From positions 1 to 11,743 of the forward strand of contig JBCDBY010000127.1 in assembly GCA_039182715.1 (NCBI GenBank): 11,743 nt of DNA. Reading direction: 5' to 3'. The translations under genes and the position numbers were made by a program. The notes beneath the pieces were generated by a model. The model saw nothing but the letters and a program-made list of their open reading frames with translations, made no database searches and was not told the DNA's origin. This stretch comes from JBCDBY01 sp039182715 (lineage in GTDB: Bacteria; Planctomycetota; PLA2). This document shows positions 1 to 7,900 of the stretch, one piece after another. How positions within the stretch are numbered: position 1 is the stretch's first letter; every line of letters begins with the position of its first letter.

Positions 1-85
1 GGCGGGTGACGTAGTACTGCTCGGGCGTGAGCTGGGAGCGCCATTCCTCGTCGGTTTTCTCGACGGGATCGAGGTTTTCCGGCAT
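1..85 (-). CDS. msrB: Peptide-methionine (R)-S-oxide reductase MsrB, N-terminal fragment
   Basis: Reading leftwards from the ATG at 85-83 gives 28 codons before the window ends, beginning MPENLDPVEKTDEEWRSQLT and continuing with PEQYYVTR. The pattern (K-T/S-D-E-E-W-R-x-x-L-[ST]-P-E-Q-Y-x-V-x-R) is the characteristic N-terminus of MsrB, which reduces methionine-R-sulfoxide in proteins using thioredoxin as electron donor. The catalytic Cys (or Sec) and the zinc-binding CxxC pairs lie outside the window. The gene is divergent from the GNAT gene with 52 bp between the start codons. The bases before the ATG (CTGAGGCC) are also found before the selenoprotein start at 9286. The call rests on a short but very typical stretch. 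Confidence 0.85.
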   Translation of the reverse strand, partial: MPENLDPVEKTDEEWRSQLTPEQYYVTR

Positions 86-124
86 GGCCTCAGATTCTAG
101 GCTGCCTTTGCTACCTTCTGAACT

Positions 125-130
125 GGAGGA
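125..130 (+). promoter_or_regulatory. Ribosome binding site of the GNAT gene
   Basis: GGAGGA is a full Shine-Dalgarno match, 7 nt before the ATG at 138. It fixes the start there; the same frame is open upstream to an ATG at 27, but that stretch overlaps the divergent msrB gene and has no conserved look. Confidence 0.8.
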
Positions 131-137
131 CAGACCG

Positions 138-674
138 ATGAGCATTCGATTCCCGCAGGAAGCGCACCTTCGCGACGAACGTAAGTTGATGATCCGCCCC
201 TTCACCGAGGCGGACGTGGACGCCCTCTGGGAGTTCGTCGAGCGCCTGCCGCGGGATATCCGTCGCTTCTCCTGGGAGGATTTCGGGCACCGCGAGACGG
301 TGGTCGAATGGGCCCGCGACCTCGACTACGACAAGGCGGTCCCGCTGCTGGCCGTGGACGGCACCAAGGTCGTCGGCGAGGCACGCCTGGTCTACCGCGA
401 CGGCGGCCCGCTCCGTCTCGTTGGATACGTCCAGTGGATGCTCGACCCCGAGTACCGCGGCGCCGGCCTCGGCACCCTGCTGGTCAACAACTTCGTCACC
501 ATGGCCCGCGACTCCGGCCTCAAGCACCTCACCTGCATGCTGATCAAGGACCACGAGGAGGACGCGATCAAAACGCTCCGCCGCCTCGGCTTCGACCAGC
601 ACGAGCTGCCCCAGTACGGCGTCGACCCCGACGGGAACCAGAAGGACATGGTGAAGATGATCCTCGAGCTTTAG
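138..674 (+). CDS. GNAT-family N-acetyltransferase
   Basis: A 178-residue protein of the Acetyltransf_1 type, transferring an acetyl group from acetyl-CoA to an unknown amine substrate in the cytoplasm. The fold is visible in order: the opening strand MIRPFTEADVDALW (about residue 17 on), the central strands around residues 72-100, then the acetyl-CoA pyrophosphate-binding motif R-G-A-G-L-G at residues 107-112. After that come a helix and the C-terminal Asn-free K-T-L-R-R-L-G-F segment typical of GNAT motif B. The length is normal for a single-domain GNAT. The start is set by the strong Shine-Dalgarno at 125-130 and the stop is TAG. The gene converges on HEAT-1, with the 20-bp tandem repeat between them. 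Substrate cannot be told from sequence; protein acetylation or small-molecule detoxification are both possible. Confidence 0.85.
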   Translation: MSIRFPQEAHLRDERKLMIRPFTEADVDALWEFVERLPRDIRRFSWEDFGHRETVVEWARDLDYDKAVPLLAVDGTKVVGEARLVYRDGGPLRLVGYVQWMLDPEYRGAGLGTLLVNNFVTMARDSGLKHLTCMLIKDHEEDAIKTLRRLGFDQHELPQYGVDPDGNQKDMVKMILEL

Positions 675-685
675 CTCGGGGTATT

Positions 686-753
686 CACTCGGGTCTCGAG
701 TTCCTCACTCGGGTCTCGAGTTCCTCACTCGGGTCTCGAGTTCCTCACTCGGG
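686..753. repeat. 20-bp tandem repeat, about 3.4 units, spanning the HEAT-1 stop codon
   Basis: The unit cactcgggtctcgagttcct occurs three times exactly (686-705, 706-725, 726-745), followed by a partial copy (746-753). Each unit contains the interrupted palindrome ACTCG-GGTCT-CGAGT (5-bp stem, 5-nt loop). Read on the minus strand each unit also contains GAGTGA, that is Glu plus a stop. Because 20 is not a multiple of three, the successive copies place a TGA in all three minus-strand frames just after HEAT-1. The repeat fills the space between the convergent GNAT and HEAT-1 genes and includes the HEAT-1 stop codon at 745-747. No T-run follows, so it is not a standard intrinsic terminator. Confidence 0.9.
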
Positions 754-3700
754 CCGGGGCCGAAAACGCCCCTCCAACGGGCTCCACTCCCAGTCGCCCC
801 CGTACATCCGGAACCAGTCGAGCACGCGCTCCACCGGCGGCTGCCCCACCCCTTCGTCCTCGGAGCGGTAGAGGTCGCCGACGCCGAAGCCATCCTCGAA
901 GGTCGAGGCGAGCGTGCCGGAGATGCGACAGCAGTTGCTCTCCAACTCCTCGCGCCAGTGCGGAAGCGTGTAGAGCCCGTCGCCCATCGTCAGCCAGTGC
1001 ATCCGCTCTCCCGAAACGACCCACCGGTAACGACCCGCACGCATCGCACTCCAGAACACGGCGCGCGTGCCCGGTTCGCCGCGCAGCATGAGCAAGCCGA
1101 GATTGTGATCGGTATGGCGGCGCGCCTTGTACCGGCGCCGGGTCTCGACCAGCGCCCATGCCGGCAGGTGCTCCATCCAGTAGCGCTCGTCGCCGAAGTA
1201 GAGTTGCCGCTCGAGGACCTTCAACGCGCGCGCCGCCATCCCATGCTCCACGGCGTCCAGAATCGCATCGGCCTCGTCCTCGCGGAGCTCGTCCCAGTCC
1301 ACCCACACCGGCACGCCGGTGCGCAGCTTCGCCCAACGAATCGGGTCCACGTCGCGGTCGACCTGCTCCGCCAGCGCACGCAACGTAAACGCCGGCAGCG
1401 GCTCGCCCGACCAGCTCGTGCTCATGTCGCGCCACACGTCCTCTTCGATGCGCGCCGCATCCGACTCCTCGCCGATCCACGCCAGTGCCGTCTGGGCATC
1501 GAAGCGGGCCTCCTCGTCTTGCGACGCCGCACCCGCCCGGACCTTTCGCAGGACGGCGCGACGGTCGGTCTGAAGCAGGAAGGAGAGCAGTTCGTCGCCC
1601 TCGATCGCGTCCGCGCCCGGCATCCAGGGGGCTTCGGGCCGCTCCAGGATGTGGCGCGCGATGCGTTCGGTTCGGTACCCCGGCACGCACCGGACGAGGG
1701 CGCCCAGCGTTTCGCAGTCGAGCAGACCGTGCGGGACCGCGGACGCAAGGCCGAGGAAGGGATCGATGGTCCATCTCGTGCCGCGCCGGGCCGCCTCGGA
1801 GTGCAGCACCTCGTAGACGAGCTCCGCGGTCGGACCCGCCCGTGTCGTATCCGACAGCTGCGCCCGCAGCACCGCAGCGCCCAGCCGCGGGAAGAACTCG
1901 ACGAGGTCGGCGAGCGCATCCACGTCGTCCCGCGCCGTTCGTGCCAGCGCAGCGAGCGCGGTGGGATCGCCACGCCGGGCGAGACCCGTCGTGTCGTTCA
2001 CCCAGCGAAGAACCGCCTCCCCCACGGTCGATCGGCCGCGACCGAGCTGACGCAGGGCGATCCGGCGCGCCGCGTCGTTCCCATCCGGGTCGCGGTGGAG
2101 GACGAAGGAGGCGAGGAGCCGTTCGCGCTCCTCGTCGAGCGGCTCCGAGTTCATCCACCAGCCCCAGTTCTGATAGAGCTCTCCCGTCTCCCGCACCACG
2201 TCCCAGACGTCGCCCTCCCGTCCGAGCCAGAAACGCGTGAGCTCCTTGCGGTAGCGCTCCGTCTTCCAGAATGGTTGGTAGAGGTCGGATATCTCCGCCG
2301 ACCGCAGGGCGTCCTCGTTGCGTCCGAACCAGAGGATGGCGGGAATGTTCTCCGCGCGGGGCGACCGGTGGAGGTTGGCAAACACCGAGTAGCGATCGGG
2401 CGCGAGGAACGCCGGGTAGCGCAGGAACTCCAACAGCGCCGGCAGCTCGTTGCTTCCCAGCATGCCGCGCACCGCGTCGAAATCGAACACATGGCCGGGG
2501 CGAAAGCCGTCGCCGATGAGGATCTCGAAGGCGCGCTCCGACTCCCACGGGCTCATGGTGTCGTAACGCTGCGGGGCCACCGCCAGACTCGCGACCCAGG
2601 CGCGACGCGAACGCAGGCCGGTGCCCTTCTCGCCGCAGTCCAGCACCGGGAACCGGCGCTCGTACGGCGCCTGGTCGAGTCCGCGACGCGCGGCCGCGGT
2701 CCAGCCGACCGCGAAGGCCGCGTAGGCGCGCACGCGAGCGTTCGCGTGGTGGTAGGCCCCGCGCGCCTCATCGACCGCGCCGATGCGGCCCAGCGCCATG
2801 GCGGCATGGCTGACGACGCCCAGCCAGCGGTCGTCGAGCGAATCGATCAGCGCGGGGGCGGCCGCGCGCGCGCCGGGGCCGACGGCGCCGAGACAGCGCG
2901 CCGCCGCCTCGCGCGCCACCATGTTCGGGTGGCGCAGCGCACGGACGAGCAGCGGGACCGCGGCGGCGCCGTCCGCACCGAGCGCCTCGAAGATTTCGGG
3001 CGCGTAGTGCCAGCTCGCCTCGTTGCCCGGAAGCATCTGCTGCGCGACCGGCCACGCCGCCGCCGCGCCCATGCCCGCGAGCGCCTTTGCCGCCGCCGCG
3101 CTGAGCGCCAGGTTCGAGTCGGTCAGGAAGGGCGCGACCGCGGCCGCCCCGTGACCCGCCCGTCCGAACGACTCGATCGACGCGAGCCGCACCCGCCAGT
3201 TGGCGTCCCGTAGCAGCGATTCAAGCGCGATCTCCTGCGCCAGCGCGATCCGCACGTCGCGCTCCGGGTCCGACGCGAGCGCCAGCGGCGCATGCCGACC
3301 GAGGGCGCGCACCGCGGCGATACGGACGAGCGGGTCGGCGTCGCGCGCGGCGGCGCGGAGCGGCGCGCGATCGTCGAGCTCCCCGAGCCGATGGAGCGCC
3401 AGCAGGCGCGCCTCCCGATCGGAGCTGCGGGCGGCACGGCGCAGGAAGGCACGGTCGGAGACGAAGGGAGCGGCGACGTGGCGCACGACGAGCGACCGGT
3501 CTCCGAGGAACCGGGAAACGTCGTGGCCGAGCCGCCCCATGGTCCAGACGACGGTCGCCCGCAGCGGCTCCGGATCGAACTCCGGGGACCAGTCGATGAC
3601 TTCGTCGAGGGTCCTGGCGTGCTTTCCCAGCCGACCAATGAGCAGGATCAGGCCCTGCTTTTCCGCCTCGCTCAGCTCCGCCTCGACCCCGCCATGAAGC

Positions 3701-4578
3701 TGGAGCGCATCATCCGGCGTCAACGGCCCCAACGAGAGCGCAAGGTCGAACCGCAGGTTCTCGAGCGCGACTTTTTTCGCATCGACGCCGGTCCAGTCCA
3801 GCGCGAGATAGGCCGCGTGCACGGTCCGCGCGTTCTCGTTCTCGAGGAGAGCGTGCAGCGCGTGGTGCTGGTGCCCCCCGTCCTCCCCGACCTGGAGCGC
3901 GGCAAACAGGTCGTCGTCGTGCGCTCCATCCTCGCGCATCAGCTGGGCGTCGAGTTCGACCTCGGGCTTCGGGCTCGGCTCCTCCACGATGAACGCCAGA
4001 CGCTCCGTCCAGCGCGCCTCCCACGTGTGCTTCATGCACCAGCTTCGAATGTCGTCGAGATGGCTGCGGATGCGCGGCCGGCTGCCGGGGTCCGCATGCG
4101 CCAGCGCGAGGTAAGCGACGATGCGCCAGCGCAGCGAGTCGTCGGCGAGATAAGGCTCGATCTTCTCCTTCGCCCCCGGCACCGCCTGCGCAAGGAGCCA
4201 GAGCCCCATCAACGCCTCGAACCGTACTTCGGGCGCTTCGTCGTCGAGGGCGGCGAGCACTTCGTCGGCAACATCGAGCCGACGCAGCGCCTCGACCGCC
4301 TCGACGCGCGCGGCGACCTTGCCCGTCCGGCGCACCTGCTTCAGCGCGGGAATCGCCGCCTTGCCGACGCGGACCAGCGCATGCCCCGCGCACTGGCGCA
4401 CGCACCACTCGGGATCGTCGAGCGCGCGGATGATCGCCGGGATGCCGACGCCGGCTTCCCCCAGCGCCTGCACGGCGGCATAGCGCACGCCGCGATCGGA
4501 GTCGCGGGTCAGCTCGATCAGGCCCTCGTCCGCAACGACGGCAGACGCGAGCAGTACCAATCCCACCAAGGGCCTCAC
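745..4578 (-). CDS. Secreted HEAT-repeat protein, copy 1 (HEAT-1)
   Basis: A 1277-residue protein with a short N-terminal signal peptide (MRPLVGLVLLASAVVA, likely cleaved near residue 16), so it should act outside the cytoplasm. HEAT/PBS-lyase-type helical repeats (units such as D-x-x-x-x-V-R-x-x-A-x-x-A-L-G) occupy roughly residues 20-175 and 340-640. This is followed by a non-repetitive half with conserved landmarks FPVLDCGE (about 643-650), NIPAILWF (about 744) and a C-terminal WREELESNCC (Cys 1216-1217). C59 and C63 form a CxxxC in the second repeat. I do not recognise a named family; HEAT arrays normally bind proteins, and no enzymatic motif is seen. It is a tandem paralogue of HEAT-2, nearly identical over the first 128 residues and clearly diverged after that. 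The start is GTG 18 bp after the fossil selenoprotein stop; AAGGG lies only 1 nt before it, so a start a few codons downstream is possible. Confidence 0.85.
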   Translation of the reverse strand: MRPLVGLVLLASAVVADEGLIELTRDSDRGVRYAAVQALGEAGVGIPAIIRALDDPEWCVRQCAGHALVRVGKAAIPALKQVRRTGKVAARVEAVEALRRLDVADEVLAALDDEAPEVRFEALMGLWLLAQAVPGAKEKIEPYLADDSLRWRIVAYLALAHADPGSRPRIRSHLDDIRSWCMKHTWEARWTERLAFIVEEPSPKPEVELDAQLMREDGAHDDDLFAALQVGEDGGHQHHALHALLENENARTVHAAYLALDWTGVDAKKVALENLRFDLALSLGPLTPDDALQLHGGVEAELSEAEKQGLILLIGRLGKHARTLDEVIDWSPEFDPEPLRATVVWTMGRLGHDVSRFLGDRSLVVRHVAAPFVSDRAFLRRAARSSDREARLLALHRLGELDDRAPLRAAARDADPLVRIAAVRALGRHAPLALASDPERDVRIALAQEIALESLLRDANWRVRLASIESFGRAGHGAAAVAPFLTDSNLALSAAAAKALAGMGAAAAWPVAQQMLPGNEASWHYAPEIFEALGADGAAAVPLLVRALRHPNMVAREAAARCLGAVGPGARAAAPALIDSLDDRWLGVVSHAAMALGRIGAVDEARGAYHHANARVRAYAAFAVGWTAAARRGLDQAPYERRFPVLDCGEKGTGLRSRRAWVASLAVAPQRYDTMSPWESERAFEILIGDGFRPGHVFDFDAVRGMLGSNELPALLEFLRYPAFLAPDRYSVFANLHRSPRAENIPAILWFGRNEDALRSAEISDLYQPFWKTERYRKELTRFWLGREGDVWDVVRETGELYQNWGWWMNSEPLDEERERLLASFVLHRDPDGNDAARRIALRQLGRGRSTVGEAVLRWVNDTTGLARRGDPTALAALARTARDDVDALADLVEFFPRLGAAVLRAQLSDTTRAGPTAELVYEVLHSEAARRGTRWTIDPFLGLASAVPHGLLDCETLGALVRCVPGYRTERIARHILERPEAPWMPGADAIEGDELLSFLLQTDRRAVLRKVRAGAASQDEEARFDAQTALAWIGEESDAARIEEDVWRDMSTSWSGEPLPAFTLRALAEQVDRDVDPIRWAKLRTGVPVWVDWDELREDEADAILDAVEHGMAARALKVLERQLYFGDERYWMEHLPAWALVETRRRYKARRHTDHNLGLLMLRGEPGTRAVFWSAMRAGRYRWVVSGERMHWLTMGDGLYTLPHWREELESNCCRISGTLASTFEDGFGVGDLYRSEDEGVGQPPVERVLDWFRMYGGDWEWSPLEGRFRPRPE

Positions 4579-4596
4579 GCCCTTAGTGAACGTCGA

Positions 4597-4690
4597 TCAG
4601 CTCGCTTTTTCCAGCGCCGCATTCACTTCGTCGATCCCACGGGCGACGACCTGAGTGTCTCGATCGATCGGGGCATCCGCCGCTGCTCCC
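4597..4690 (-). pseudogene. Fossil 3' end of a second copy of the selenoprotein gene
   Basis: The bases just upstream of HEAT-1 encode VVARGIDEVNAALEKAS and a TGA stop, exactly as at the 3' end of the gene at 8807-9286, again 18 bp before the next GTG. Further in, an Ile-Asp pair matches the LID of the intact gene (PIDRDTQ against LIDGEGQ) and then similarity fades. The redox motif, the first half of the fold and the lipoprotein leader are absent. This looks like a remnant left when the block selenoprotein plus HEAT was duplicated and the copied selenoprotein was mostly deleted. The outer boundary near 4690 is approximate. Confidence 0.75.
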
Positions 4691-4951
4691 TGGACGACCT
4701 GCGGCACCGAGAGACCTTCGTCGAGCGGGCGCCTCAACGGGGCTGTTGCCGCTCGTAGCGGCGAACGGCCCCAAGTGCTCGGGGAGGCGCGCCAAGCAGA
4801 TCCCGACAGCAACCTAGAACGCCATTGTGAAGGTACTCCTAGAAGTTCAGCAGCTGCTCGGAGCTTCTCGCGAGCATCGAACTGCGCCCGGCATCGTTCC
4901 GCGGCTTCGGGCCGACGCTGGACCCTCCGATCCGCGTCGAGCTCTCGATCA
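4691..4951. other. Non-coding spacer between HEAT-2 and the fossil
   Basis: About 260 bp with no convincing gene. A minus-strand reading overlapping the end of HEAT-2 stays open through here into the fossil frame and has a short stretch of coding-like composition (RRPEAAERCRAQFDAREKL, near 4865-4925), but no family or start is recognisable. The only clear structure is the hairpin at 4739-4772. No promoter for HEAT-1 could be assigned with confidence. Confidence 0.5.
4739..4772. other. Strong inverted repeat / hairpin downstream of HEAT-2
   Basis: GGGGCTGTTGCCGCT pairs with AGCGGCGAACGGCCCC around a 3-nt loop (CGT), with one bulged base and one G-U pair. This gives a stem of about 15 bp. It lies some 180 bp after the HEAT-2 stop and before the fossil. 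It lacks a U-run on either strand, so it could be an RNA-stabilising or Rho-associated structure, or a protein site, rather than a classic terminator. Confidence 0.6.
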
Positions 4952-7900
4952 TCACTCAGGCTTCGGGAAATAGCGTCCGTGCAGGGCGCTCCACTCCCAG
5001 TCGCCGCCGAACATCTCGAACCACTCGAGGACTCGTTCCGCGGGCGGTTCGCCGACGCCAGAGTCGGCACAGCCGTACAGGTGGCCGACGCCGAAGAGGT
5101 CCTGAAAGACGGACTCGACCGCGCCGGAGATGCGGCAGCAGTTGCTCTCGAGCTCCTCACGCCAATGCGGGAGCGTCGACAAGGCGTCGCCCAAGGTCAG
5201 CCACACCTGGCCCTTCTCGCCGACCACCCACCAGTAGCGCCCCGCGCGCATCGCATTCCAGAAGGGCGCCCTTGCGCGCACGTCGCCACCGGCCGCGAGG
5301 GCGCCGAAGCTCCAGTCCGTGTCCCGACCGCTCGACGCATGCGCCCAGACGTCATCGCGAAGCCACTCGGGCACCGACCCGACCCAGTAGCGATCCCCGC
5401 GGACAGTGGCGTGCGGGAAGGCGACGCGAAGTACTCCCTCGACATCGTTGCGGGCGGCCAACTCGCGGCATCGCTCCACGACTTCCGCCGGCACCTCATC
5501 GGGATCGATCGAGGCGGGGACACCCGCTCGCGTCGATGCCCATCGGACGGGCTCCCGGTGCGGGTCCAGCAGCCGGGCCAGGGCCGCACGCGCGAACTCG
5601 GCGTACTGGCTCGTGTCTTCCGCGTCGTCGAGCTGGTCCCACGCATCCTCGCCAATCAAGCCCGCGTCCGAAGTCTCGCCGATCCTCGCCAGCACGACCT
5701 GGGCCTCAAACCGCACATTCGCGTCTCCCCCGCGCGCACGCCTTCGCAACTCCCGCAAGACGCGTTCTCGATCCACCTGGAGGAGGAAGACGAGGTGTTC
5801 ATCCGACAGCACCCAATCCGACCAGAGCGGGCCTTTTCCCCACCCGCGTTCGAGAATGCGCCGGCCCAGCCGGTGCGTCCGGCAGCCGGGCACGAGTCGC
5901 GCGATGGCCAGCACGGACTTCCGGTCGAGCAGCGCGGTGCGCAGGGACGGCTCGATGCCCAACAAACGCCGGGGGTGCCACTGCGTGCCTCGAAATCCCG
6001 AGGCGCTTCGGATGATCTGCTCGACGTGCCACGCCGAACGCCCGGCATGAGTGGGGTCGGAGAGCAGGGCGCGAAGCGTCGCCGGACCCAGGCGCGGGAA
6101 GAACTCGACCAGATCGCCCAACGCGTCTTCGTCGTTGCGGGCTGCCCGTGCCAGTCGCACGATCGCGGTCGGATCGCCGCGCCGGGCCAGTCCCGTCTCT
6201 TCCGTCGCCCAACGCAACAGCGTCTCGCCGATCCTCGATTGCCCCCCGCCGAGCAGCCGGGCCGTGATCTCTTCCGTCGGGTCGTCGTCGTGGTCCTCGG
6301 GGCGCAGGTAGGCCTCCACCAGAATCCGCTCCCGCCGGGCGTCGAGCTTCTCCGTTCGCAACCACCAGCCCTCGCTGTTGGAGATCGGATGCGGGTCGGC
6401 GACGAGGTCCCAGACGTCCCCCTCCCTCCCCAGGAGGAACGGCAGCAGTTCCTCGCGGTAGCGTCGCGTGTTCCAGAACGGCTGATGGAGATTGCCCAGC
6501 TCCTCGTTGCGTAGCCAATCCTCGTTTCGATGGAACCAGAGGATCGCCGGGATGTTTTCGCCGCGCGGAGAACGATGCAGGTCGCCGAACAGGGAGGAGC
6601 GCCTCGGCTCGGTGAATGGCGCGTATCGCAAGTACTCGAGCAGGGCGGGTAGTTCGTTGCTACCCAAGGCGTACCGCGTGTTGCCGAAGTCGATCGGCTG
6701 TCCGGGCCGGAAGCCCTCGGCGATAGACAGTTCGAACAGTCGCTCGCACTCCCACGGGCTCATCGCGTCGTACGTCAGCGGTGCCGCGGCCAGGTTCGCG
6801 ACCCACGCGCGCTTCGAACGGAGGCCCGTGCCGGGCTCGCCGCAATCCAGCACCGGGAAGCGTCGCTCGTAGCGAACCTGGTCGAGCCCACGACGTTCTC
6901 CGGCCGCCCACCCGACGACGAATGCCGCGTAGGCGCGTACGCGCGCTTTCGGATGGGCGAACGCGCGGCGCGCCTCCTCCACGGCGCCCATCCGGCCGAG
7001 CGCCATCGCGACGTGGCTGATGACGGTCAGCCAACGATCGTCGAGCGCTTCCACCAACGCCGGCGCTGCCTTGCGCCCCGCCGGACCGATGGCGCCGAGG
7101 CAGCGCGCCGCGGCTTCGCGCGCCACCATGTTCGGATGCGCCAACGCACGCACCAGCGTCGGGACGGCCGAAACGCCGTCGGCGCCGAGAGCCTCGAAGA
7201 TCTCCGGCGCGTAATGCCAGCTCGCCTCGTTACCGTCCCGGAGCTGTTGCGCCACCGGGAAAGCCGCTGGCGCCCCCATCGTCTTGAGCGCGCGGGCCGC
7301 GGCGGCGCTGAGCGCGAGATTGCGATCGGCCAGAAACGGCGCCAACAGATCGGCGCCCCGCTTCTCGCGCGCGAACGAGTCGATGGACGCGCGGCGGACG
7401 CGCCAGTTGCGATCCCGAAGCAGGGACTCCAGCGCGACCTCCCCGGCGAGCGCGATTCGCACGTCGCGCTCGGGGTCGAGCGCCAGCGACAGCGGCGCGC
7501 GGGCCCCGAGGCCCTGCACGGCGACGATTCGAATCATGGGATCGGGATCGCGTGCGGCCGCGCGCAGCGTCGCATCGTCCCGCAAGTCCCCGAGCCGCTG
7601 GAGGGCGAGGACGCGCGCGGCACGATCGTCCGACCCCGCGACACGCCGCAGGAACGCCCGGTCCCGGACGAACGGGGCGGCGATGTGGCGGATGGTTCGC
7701 GAACGGTCGAGAAGGTAGGCGGAAACGTCGAGACCGACCCGCCCCATCGCCCAGACCGTGAGCGCACGCATCTCCTCGTCGCCCGCTTCCGGCTCCCAGC
7801 CGTAACGCTGCCCGAATGCCTTTGCCGCGCTTCCCGCCCGGCCGACGAGCTGGAGGAACGCGCGATGTTCCGCATCGGTTCGTTCCCACTCGAGCGCACG

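Noticed and set aside
27..137. An extended GNAT N-terminus from the ATG at 27
   Set aside because: The extension overlaps msrB and is low in conserved features, and a strong Shine-Dalgarno marks the ATG at 138.
686..753. A CRISPR array
   Set aside because: Units are contiguous 20-mers without spacers and overlap a stop codon.
4739..4772. A Rho-independent terminator
   Set aside because: The stem is strong but no U-run follows on either strand.
4597..5160. A 187-codon minus-strand frame joining the end of HEAT-2 to the fossil
   Set aside because: Its first part is a shadow of HEAT-2 and its last part is the selenoprotein remnant; the join is accidental.
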